The position numbers and the translations under genes were made by a program. From Periplaneta americana (lineage: Eukaryota > Arthropoda > Insecta > Blattodea > Blattidae), in the NCBI RefSeq assembly GCF_040183065.1, contig NC_091125.1:111996121-112060120 (forward strand): DNA of 64,000 bases, read 5' to 3'. Below the pieces are notes generated by a model. That model saw nothing but the letters and a program-made list of their open reading frames with translations, made no database searches and was not told the origin of the DNA. Below, piece by piece: positions 56,345 through 64,000 of the stretch (its first letter is position 1; the number at the start of each line of letters is the position of its first letter).

Positions 56345-57175
56345 AGGTCAATAAATGTAATTTCAGCTAAGATATCGTAATACTAAAATGTATAGATACG
56401 AAAAATGTTTTTCATGTGATTAGTCTAAAACCCTGGGTGATGGAAAAGTTCTGTAAAAAGATTCGAAATCAGCATAAAAAAAGTCACTTAGAATCACCCA
56501 TTGTTTCCCATTTAACAGACAAAATTTTAAATTTTGTTGACCAGTGTAATCCAACAATCAACGTTCAGCCATCAAAATGAACTTCATGATCTGAAAGTTA
56601 GTTTGTTGTGGTATGGTTTCATCACAGAAACACACATTCTATTAAGAGATTGAAGACAGAATTACGAAATTAGTTACTGGACAAAGTTATCTTAATATGC
56701 TTCGTATGTGTGCGATACCATTATTGCCAGATGAATATATTAAAAATATATTCATTTACAAATGAGCACCTCGCCACATTGCGCGGGAATTTAGTGTTTA
56801 TACACTTGATGATAGCGAGTTGTTATTTGGAGAGATGAAGACGTGAATTTTATTAATGATAGGAATTGCTTGGCATATGCCTTTTAGTTGGGGAAGATCC
56901 CAGAAAAACCCAACCACATAATCAAAACAAGCAGAATTAAAAATCACGCCCAAGCACAGATACCAGATATTAACTCTGAGGATTTCTGGTTGCAAAATGA
57001 CTTAAAAGAAAATATATTTTTCAGCAAATCTACGCCAATTCGTCGATTGAAAGAATTCAACATGCAAAACGTAGCAGCTATTCCAGAACACTGACACAGA
57101 GTTGCTGAAGTAGCTTATAAAATAGCTGTAAGATATCCATTTCAATAATTATTTAAAGAAAGCACTATACACAGT
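56345..57175. other. Unassigned sequence with short open pieces
   Basis: Text such as SHLTDKILNFVDQCNPTINV (about 56510-56570) and SEDFWLQNDLKENIFFSKST (56970-57030) may be remnants of another element, but I cannot name a family. Confidence 0.35.
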
Positions 57176-57179
57176 AAAC

Positions 57180-58690
57180 TATCAATTTCTGGATTTAGAA
57201 AGAGAAAGTATTTTGAACGCTGCAAAAATTGACTTCGGGATTTAGAAAGAGAAAGCACTGTGACGCTGCAAAATATTAATTTCGGGATTTTGAGACAGAA
57301 AACTGTGACGCTGTAAAATATATGTGTGTGTGAGTGTGAGTGTGAGTGTGTGTACCCACTTCTCTTTGCGTGATTCGGATTCCGCATACTGCCGATAGAT
57401 GGCAGGACTGTAACTCATTTTCATGTACGCTGCAAAATATAAACTTCGGGATTTAAAGAAAGAAAGTAAGTACTGTGACGTTGCAAAATACCGAATTCGA
57501 TATTTAGAAAGAAGAAATAATATGACGCTGCAAACTATGTAAATCGGGATTTAGAGAGCAAAAGCAATATGACGCTGCAAAATATCTAATTCGAGATTTA
57601 AATAGAAAAATTAATGTGACACTGCAAAATAACGAATTCGGAATTTAGAGAGAAAAAGTATGTGACGTTGCAAAATATCAAATTCGGGATTTAGAGAGAA
57701 AAAGTACTGTGATGCTGCAAAATATCGAATTCGGGATTTAGAGAAAGTAATGTGACACTGCAAAATATTGAATTCGAGATTTAGAGAGATAAAGTACTGT
57801 GACGTTGCAAAATATCAAATTCGGGTTTTGGGAGAAAGTACTGTGACGCTGAAAAATATCAATTTTGGGACTTAGAGAGAGAAAGTACTGTGACGCTGTA
57901 AAATATCAATTTCGGGATTTAGAGAGAGGAAGTACTATGATGCTGCAAAATATCGATTTCGGTATTTAGAAAGGGAAAATACTAAGACGCTGCATAATAC
58001 CAACTTCGGGATTCTGAGAGCGAAAGTACTATGACGTTGCAAAATATCAACTTCATGATTTAGAAAGAGAAAATACTGTGACGCTGCAAAATAGCAACTT
58101 CAGGATTTAGAAAGAGAAAATACTGTGACGCTGCAAAATAGCAACTTCAGGATTTAGAAAGAGAAAATACTGTGACGCTGCAAAATAGCAACTTCAGGAT
58201 TTAGAGAGAGAAAATACTGTGACGCTGCAAAATATCAACTTCATGATTTAGAAAGAGAAAATACTGTGACGCTGCAAAATATCAACTTCATGATTTAGAA
58301 AGAGAAAATACTGTGACGCGGCAAAATAGCAACTTCAAGATTTAGAAAGAGAAAATACTGTGACGCTGCAAAATAGCAACTTCAGGATTTAGAAAGAGAA
58401 AATACTGTGACGCTGCAAAATAGCAACTTCAGGATTTAGAGAGAGAAAATACTGTGACGCTGCAAAATAGCAACTTCAGGATTTAAAGAGAGAAAATACT
58501 GTGACGCTGCAAAATAGCAACTTCAGGATTTAGAGAGAGAAAATACTGTGACGCTGCGAAGCATCTGCTTAAATTAGGAAGAGAAAGTACTGTGACGCTA
58601 CAAAATACCAATTTCGGGATTTATAAAGGTAAAATATGGTCTAATGTGACGCTGCTAAATACCAACTTGGAAAAGGAAGAATGTGATACT
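57180..58690. repeat. 47-bp satellite array, about 30 units
   Basis: The unit core CTGTGACGCTGCAAAATA...GGATTTAGA(A/G)AGAGAAA repeats about every 47 bp. Units between 58050 and 58560 are nearly identical, while those at the left (57180-57700) and the right edge are diverged and vary in length. A (GT)n-like insertion at 57322-57352 with unique sequence interrupts the left part. It lies 370 bp upstream of coding exon 2. Confidence 0.92.
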
Positions 58691-59065
58691 GCAAAAAGAT
58701 CTCATGTTTGTTAAAGAAAGTATTGCGATGTTCAAAATATTGATTTCTAAGTATATAAATTGTACCATCATGTTGCTAATTATAGATTTATAAACTTACT
58801 CGTACATTAAAAAATCATACATGTCTTCAGCATTCTTCATATCAAAATGTAAACTTCAGTACGTTGCCTGTTTGTTCGGCTGGTTGGCTGTCTGTGCAGC
58901 CCTGCACCCTATTTCTCAACAATTAGACCAATTTTGTTAAAACCAGTCTACAAGTCAACATATTGAAGAAGTTAAAGATATCAATGAAATATAATAACAT
59001 TTACTGTAGTATTGGTAGCAATTTACTCAAAATCGGTTCTAACGGCTTTGTTTCTCGTATTTCAG

Positions 59066-59186
59066 ACAAGTGTTGCCGTCTGTGGAGCCTGGATATCTGC
59101 AAGACCTGATTCCAAAAGAGGCACCGCACACACCTGAGAAATGGCAGGAAATTCTCGCAGACCTGGAACGCGTCATTATGCCCGGG
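59066..59186 (+). CDS. Ddc: Decarboxylase coding exon 2 (residues 27-67)
   Basis: The acceptor TTTCAG ends at 59065. The first base completes the split Arg27 codon (AG|A), and 40 codons follow, up to the donor GGG|GTGAGT. The peptide runs QVLPSVEPGYL..., then the EAPHTPEKW segment and ERVIMPG, all conserved in group II decarboxylases; the PGYL and I-MPG motifs align without a gap. The phase matches on both sides (phase 2 in, phase 0 out), which confirms the exon. It is separated from the previous coding exon by an 11.6-kb intron full of repeats. Confidence 0.92.
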
Positions 59187-59622
59187 GTGAGTTGCTCATA
59201 CACACCGTTGGAGTATAGGCCTACGTACTAGATAAATGTAACTGCGATAAAATAAAAAGTAGCAATTAAAATGGTCATCTATTTATTTTTGTCAATATAA
59301 CGAAAAGTGACTTAGGGTAAACTACATGTTATATTATGCAACTTAGTCTCTTCTGCGGCCTCGGTACAGGACGGCTGAATATACAGTATCTTAAATGTTT
59401 TAAGTTGCTCTTCGGCTGTTCGTACTTTAAAATGAAATTTATATTAATAATAGATTCCTGTTAGGACGTTTGAAGGGATAATACTGATCGAGATTCCCGC
59501 TAACGAGAATTTTTATAAGTTAATATCAACATGAATACTGTTATTATTCACCGCAAACTCGATTTATAACTCTGCCATTCATAGGGTAAGAATAAGGTAG
59601 CATAGAACACATTTTGTTGCAG

Positions 59623-59736
59623 GTGACACATTGGCATTCACCACAGTTCCATGCATACTATCCCACTGCAAACTCTTACCCAGGAATTGTTGGAGAGATG
59701 ATGAGTGCCGCCATTGGCTGCATTGGCTTCAGCTGG
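59623..59736 (+). CDS. Ddc: Decarboxylase coding exon 3 (residues 68-105), substrate-pocket segment
   Basis: The acceptor TTGCAG ends at 59622 and the donor TGG|GTATGT starts at 59737, giving 38 codons in phase 0. The peptide opens VTHWHSPQFHAYYPT and ends IGCIGFSW, the signature N-terminal substrate-binding region of the family. Counting from Met1 gives Tyr79-Tyr80-Pro81-Thr82. Classical Ddc has Tyr-Phe-Pro here, whereas amd/DHPAAS-type enzymes carry Tyr at 80. In contrast HWHSP and TANSYP are Ddc-like, so the exon mixes both signatures. The intron before it is only 436 bp. Confidence 0.93.
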
Positions 59737-60583
59737 GTATGTATAAGATTTACAGAACACTGACACGAGGCTAAATGTGTTTCCGTTTTTTTTTCTATAA
59801 TCTTCTCTATCCAATTAATTAAATAAATTGTATACCAAGAAATATCGGAGACATCGTTATCAAAGATTTGAGTACTTTGGTGCGTTACGTCCTCAGTCTA
59901 TTGAGGGTTTTTTAATCAACGCTAGACTTAAAAAATAGCTACAGGCCTAGCTTATAATGGTCATCATAAAGAAATCACTGCTATGATACATCACACAAGA
60001 ACAATATTTAAGAAACACAATATAATAATCAGTCCTTTTAAAGGAATATATTCGTAAATCTCTATTTCCGTGTCGATAATCATTGCCTCATAAGTGGTGA
60101 CTTCTTGGTATCACTTGTGTGGTTCAGATCTGTTTACGGACAGTTAATTAAACAACAAAAATCGTGTATACATACAAATTAAAAACATTTAGATCTTTCC
60201 AATAATGCGTTGACAGATAATTATTAACCTAATACATTTTAAGGAATAGTTTTGTAGTTTTGGTAAGGGTTCTAAATGAAGTACTATTACTTAAACGTTT
60301 TTTTACAAGGTAAGTTTATTTTCTCCGGCAACAAAAATAGTGAAAAATTCAAAACACATAGAATAACAGGCTGCAGAGAAAAATGGAATAATCTTTCACT
60401 CACAATCTATCAAGATAGAATGCCGTAAAACAACTATGGCTGCAAGTGGAAGCCTACTTCACCGAAATAAATGCTGGTCGCCCAAAAATCGCTGCAAAAA
60501 TCTCTGCAATGATTAATAATTCATAAATCGTGAAGTAGGACTAGATAAAATGAGTAAAGCGTGAGAGATGATGCTGATGATCA

Positions 60584-60586
60584 TTA

Positions 60587-60654
<68 letters not shown>
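60584..60654. repeat. (ATT)n microsatellite
   Basis: About 23 ATT units in intron 4. Confidence 0.9.
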
Positions 60655-60655
<1 letters not shown>

Positions 60656-60761
60656 GCAGATAGTGAACATGAATAAAATTCTTCTAATTCTGAAAGGGAA
60701 TAAGTGAACTGATGGACTATCAATTTACAAATTTTTGAATATGAAGGATACTAACAAAGTG

Positions 60762-60845
60762 AGGCGCACGATGTCGTCGCGATTAAGGCGTACCTCTGCA
60801 AAGCGGAAGGTCGTGGGTTCGATTCCCGATGACGTAATAGGTATT
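60762..60845 (+). mobile_element. tRNA-like SINE head
   Basis: GATGTCGTCGCGATTAAGGCG (A-box side) and GGGTTCGATTCCCGA (B-box and T-arm, about 60813-60827) are 50 bp apart as in a tRNA. The downstream part (ATAGGTATTCAACGATC) has no tRNA acceptor complement, so a SINE is likelier than a tRNA gene. Confidence 0.6.
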
Positions 60846-61345
60846 CAACGATCTGCTGAATAATAGGGAAACATTGTTACAAATCCAGTTTAACGTTCGA
60901 ACATAAAATTTAAGAAATCACTCATTATTACACTACAAAAACCAAACACATGAAAATTCACTATTGTAAAAAGTCTTTTAAATTCAATTAATTATGTAAA
61001 ATATGGTATTTAGACTTCAGTAGTTTCTATATTAAATACAAACTTTTTAATTAAAATGTTGAAGACAGTCTATTTGAAATAATGTTTCTATTTGTTGCTT
61101 TTTAATGTTCATTTTTTACACTCTACATCTTATACCTTATTTTCACCTGTACTTATCTCTTCTTTATTTTTTCTATTTTTCATTTGCAATCTGTATTTCT
61201 CTTTTTTCATTTCCTAATTGTTATAGCAGTAAATATATCGTAAGTAATTATAATATTGTAGTGTCTATTGTAATTGAGAATTTTTCCTATTATAGGCAAA
61301 TAAATAACAATGTAATTAATTAATTAATTTTCCCCATAGATCTCA
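60846..61345. other. No feature recognised
   Basis: AT-rich intronic sequence. Confidence 0.4.
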
Positions 61346-61350
61346 TTTTT

Positions 61351-61540
61351 CCGGCCGCACTATGGCCTTAGGGTTTACTCAGCCCTTAACAGAAATTAAT
61401 AAGCCTACAAGGAGCATTTGCTTTGGGGTAAAGGAACGGGCAGGTCTGACATCACTACTGTAATTAATGCCGATTGTCTGTAAAGGTGACAGCCTTAACC
61501 TCCTGCCACCCTCTGGGCCGATCTGGCCTATAATGGTTTG
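61351..61540 (-). repeat. Dispersed repeat E, copy 2
   Basis: The reverse complement aligns with 27581-27762 (ACAGACAATCGGCATTAAT, GGCTGAGTAAACCC, AAGGCCATAGTGC). Confidence 0.55.
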
Positions 61541-61577
61541 GCGTTTTTACACTAACAACTGCGTGTGTGTCAACATG

Positions 61578-61818
61578 TAGGATAAAGTTGCCTAATTCCG
61601 TGATACTCCTAATTCCGTGATACGTTTTTTCCACTCAATGTCACGGGATTGAATATCTTGTTAGGAAGTTCACCGATGTCTCAAAAGTAGGCGAAAGATG
61701 CATTCTTTCGAGAAAGATGTCTGGCACTATGGTCGAGCAGCAAAGCTTTGACTGATGTTCAATTTTAAAAAAGTATCACGGGATTAGGGGTATTACGGAA
61801 GTAGGCAACTTTACCCTA
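61578..61818. mobile_element. TA-type MITE
   Basis: The left end TAGGATAAAGTTGCCTAATT...CCGTGATAC and the right end GTATCACGGGATTAGGG...GGCAACTTTACCCTA are TIRs of about 45 bp with small gaps. No ORF. The terminal TAGGGTAAAG word is shared with the MITEs at 2131 and 8608. Confidence 0.75.
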
Positions 61819-61829
61819 CAGTATATTTA

Positions 61830-62224
61830 AATCTTTATCTTGGCTGCAACTTAGTAACCGTAGAACACTTCATTCGCTGTCTCTTCTGTTTCGAGTTCTC
61901 CACACTTCTATTCCAGATTATCTTCGTTCCCGGTTTAACAACTTATCCTCCAATCACAATCTAAGCACCAGGTCACAGAAGAGCCAAATCCTAACAATTC
62001 CTGCCCACAGAACATCCCACTATTCAGCCTCTTTTATTGTCCCAGTCCCTCGTGAATGGAATTCTCTACCTCAGAAGATAAGGGGCTGCCAGACAATAAC
62101 CACTTTCAAGAAAAGGCTAAACGATTTCTTACGGGTGCAGTCAAATTGAAGTTATAATTGTGATCGAGTTTAATAATTTAATTTAATTTAGGTATGAGTA
62201 TCATTACCTATTACTGTTATTATT

Positions 62225-62276
<52 letters not shown>
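61830..62276 (+). mobile_element. LINE ORF2 C-terminus (CR1/Jockey-type) with 3' UTR
   Basis: An uninterrupted frame from 61832 to the stop at about 62148 reads SLSWLQLSNRRTLHSLSLLF, RVLHTSIPDYLRSRF, RSQKSQILTIPAHRTSHYSA, then VPREWNSLPQKIRG and TTFKKRLNDFL. This is the classical end of such LINEs (RR.L..L.LL.R.., W N.LP, F K..L). It starts at the MITE edge without ATG, so it is 5'-truncated or interrupted. The 3' UTR includes an (ATT)n run at 62222-62276. Confidence 0.78.
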
Positions 62277-62277
<1 letters not shown>

Positions 62278-62487
62278 ATAATTATTTTATTGGTGTTGTG
62301 AAGATAAAAAGAATTGTCATTATATTATGTTAATGATGTATTATATTGTCTTGTATTGTAGTATTGTATTCCTTTGAATTGTATTGTATTAATTATGTTA
62401 TACTCATAGCATTGTAGTAATTTTCTATCATACTGGTTGAGCGGAAAAGAAGGCCGAATGGCCTTAACTCTGCCAGTTAAATTAAAC

Positions 62488-62569
<82 letters not shown>

Positions 62570-62572
62570 TAC
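62277..62572 (+). mobile_element. LINE 3' UTR end with (ATT)n tail
   Basis: A TTGTATTGTATT-rich region leads to GGCCGAATGGCCTTAACTCT near 62450, TTAAATTAAACC and the (ATT)n tail at 62490-62571. It continues from the ORF2 C-terminus just upstream. Confidence 0.6.
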
Positions 62573-62737
62573 CTTCATAGTTTTCTTTCCCTGAGTTTAA
62601 AGTTATAAAGAATTAAAAACAGGAACGCAAAGGAGCGTTAACGTTTGCGAACGCACAAAAATGCGCCTTCAACCTTAAAAATTCGATATCCTGAAACCAC
62701 GACCATTCTCATAATTAAGGAAAACCATCCTCTGTAT

Positions 62738-63396
62738 ACTTACTTACTTACAAATTGCTTTTAAGGAACCCGAGGGTTCATTGCCGCCCTCACATAAGCC
62801 CGCCATCGGTCCCTATCCTGTGCAAGATTAATCCAGTCCCTATCATCATACCCCACCTCCCTCAAATCCACTTTAATATTATCCTCCCATCTACGTCTCG
62901 GCCTCCCCAAAGGTCTTTTTCCCTCCGGTCTTCCGACTAACACTCTATATGCATTCCTGGATTCGCCCATACGTGCTACATGCCCTGCCCATCGCAAACG
63001 TCTGGATTTAATGTTCCTAATTATGTCAGGTCAAGAATACAATGCGTGCAGTTCTGCGTTGTGTAACTTTCTCCATTCTCCTGTAACTTCATCCCTCTTA
63101 GCCCCAAATATTTTCCTAAGCGCCTTATTCTCAAACACTCTTAACCTATGTTCCTCTCTCAGAGTGAGAGTCCAAGTTTCACAACCATACAGAAGAACCG
63201 GTAATATAACTGTTTTATAAATTCTAACTTTCACATTTTTTGACAGCAGACTAGATGATAAAAGCTTCTCAACCGAATAATAACACGCATTTCCCATATT
63301 TATTCTGCGTTTAATTTCCTCCCGAGTGTCATTTATATTTGTTACTGTTGCTCCAAGATATTTGAATTTTTCCACCCCTTCGAAGGATAAATCTCC
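62738..63396 (-). mobile_element. RTE-like LINE, 5'-truncated copy 4, with 14-bp target-site duplication
   Basis: It encodes (minus) [60 protein letters not shown] and KIFGAKRDEVTGEWRKL. It then meets one nonsense codon near 63028-63030 and continues SRRLRWAGHVARMGESR and RPRRRWEDNIKVDLREV to the stop at about 62761. The tail is (TTAC)n at 62739-62750. The perfect repeat ACCATCCTCTGTAT occurs at 62724-62737 and 63397-63410, fixing both ends. It is the best-preserved LINE insertion here and lies antisense in intron 4 of the decarboxylase gene. Confidence 0.92.
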
Positions 63397-63545
63397 ACCA
63401 TCCTCTGTATGCCATTGCATATTCTAAAATACAGGAATGACGTGGAGTTTATGTTCGAACATCGCAGTCTGTTAATGTTGCAGTTTTTGCACAAGATATT
63501 TTAGTAATGCGGAATGAACAATTTATGAACGCTGCGTGTTCACAG

Positions 63546-63665
63546 ATAACAAGCCCGGCATGTACGGAGCTGGAGGTAGCCATGATGGACTGGCTGGGCA
63601 AACTGCTGGATCTCCCCAAGGAATTTCTCAACTGCTCCGACGGCCCGGGGGGAGGCATCATCCAG
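63546..63665 (+). CDS. Ddc: Decarboxylase coding exon 4 (residues 106-145); gene continues off the window
   Basis: The acceptor TTCACAG ends at 63545 and the donor CAG|GTACGC starts at 63666, giving 40 codons in phase 0. The sequence contains [19 protein letters not shown], the near-invariant [12 protein letters not shown] block, then LDLPKEFL and [10 protein letters not shown]. The latter leads into the G(T/S)ASE PLP-phosphate loop, expected on the next exon. GPGGG resembles amd, while [11 protein letters not shown] resembles Ddc. The later PLP ligands, the residue-192 determinant and the active-site lysine lie beyond base 64000. Confidence 0.93.
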
Positions 63666-64000
63666 GTACGCCAACAATTACTGTGGATTGCTATTCGCCT
63701 TATTGATGATAATGTACTGTTTGTCCTTCCGTAACAACAAACATGTTTATCTTTCAAAAATTGGTTTTCAGTAAAATTTTGATTACTTTTTTCCAAACAT
63801 TAATTAACGGTTTCAATATACATAAAATGTGATGTATGGCTTGGTTTTCAATTAATATAATTGTTTACATACAAGGACGAACATACAGCTTCTAAAATCA
63901 CAGACAAACTGAAAAAATTAATTTTCATAACTAGGTACTTGAAATATCAGTAACAGAAATTAATATGGAAATGTGAATTTTTTACAATTAATTCCCGTGG
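63666..64000 (+). other. Start of intron 5
   Basis: It begins GTACGC after exon 4. AT-rich; no further exon appears before the window ends. Confidence 0.75.

Larger units (their letters stand above)
47431..59065 (+). other. Intron 2 of the decarboxylase gene
   Basis: An 11.6-kb intron with GT-AG ends. It holds three (CATAT)n arrays, a hAT transposase relic, a hAT-like element with decayed ends, SINE heads, a decayed multicopy element and a 47-bp satellite, each listed separately. I found no further exon, and the protein is continuous across it. Confidence 0.85.
59737..63545 (+). other. Intron 4 of the decarboxylase gene
   Basis: A 3.8-kb GT-AG intron carrying a tRNA-like SINE head, an (ATT)n array, a TA-flanked MITE, the 3' end of one LINE and a 5'-truncated RTE-like LINE in reverse orientation. 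Confidence 0.85.

Noticed and set aside
60762..60845. Functional tRNA gene
   Set aside because: A and B boxes are present but there is no matching acceptor stem.
1..64000. CRISPR array, bacterial operon or phage
   Set aside because: No direct-repeat and spacer structure, no bacterial gene density, and spliced insect exons show that this is nuclear eukaryotic DNA.

Overview
This window is nuclear DNA from an arthropod, most likely a large-genome insect of cockroach type (Blattodea). The species call is inference: the background is AT-rich, genes are very sparse, and it carries many short (ATT)n, (AAAT)n and (CATAT)n arrays, decayed Tc1/mariner and hAT elements, tRNA-headed SINEs and RTE-like LINEs whose protein style I associate with cockroach and termite assemblies. 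Nothing looks bacterial, and I see no rRNA, CRISPR or operon.

I can support only one host gene, on the + strand. It belongs to the PLP-dependent aromatic-L-amino-acid decarboxylase family (DOPA decarboxylase, Ddc, or its paralogue DHPAA synthase, the amd type). Four coding exons (47351-47430, 59066-59186, 59623-59736, 63546-63665) join in frame at GT-AG sites to give the first 145 residues. The rest of a protein of about 475-510 residues lies beyond the right edge. A GC-rich island at 29.1-29.3 kb has a TATA box, initiator-like motifs and a perfect donor site. It is a good candidate for the promoter and non-coding first exon, which would make intron 1 about 18 kb.

Layout. 1-29 kb (upstream): remnants of Tc1/mariner, fold-back and TA-flanked MITE elements, LINE fragments, SINEs, and a 108-bp minisatellite at 22.07-23.52 kb. 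29.2-47.3 kb (putative intron 1): a 1.6-kb (ACT)n-derived array, a 1.4-kb terminal-inverted-repeat element, other mariner relics, two RTE-like LINE fragments, a fold-back mariner dimer, and a 168-bp tandem duplication just before the first coding exon. 47.4-59.1 kb (intron 2): (CATAT)n arrays, a hAT transposase relic, a second hAT-like element, a decayed multicopy protein-coding element and a 47-bp satellite. 59.2-63.5 kb (introns 3 and 4): further LINE pieces, including a 5'-truncated copy with a perfect 14-bp target-site duplication.

The non-gene content is mainly a record of transposition: non-autonomous palindromic elements, nested insertions with intact target duplications, and LINE copies sharing a TAAG-type 3' tail. 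No convincing new multi-gene system is visible. The most useful leads are the Tyr80 variant of the decarboxylase, its distal promoter, the minisatellite with open frames on both strands, and the palindromic families.
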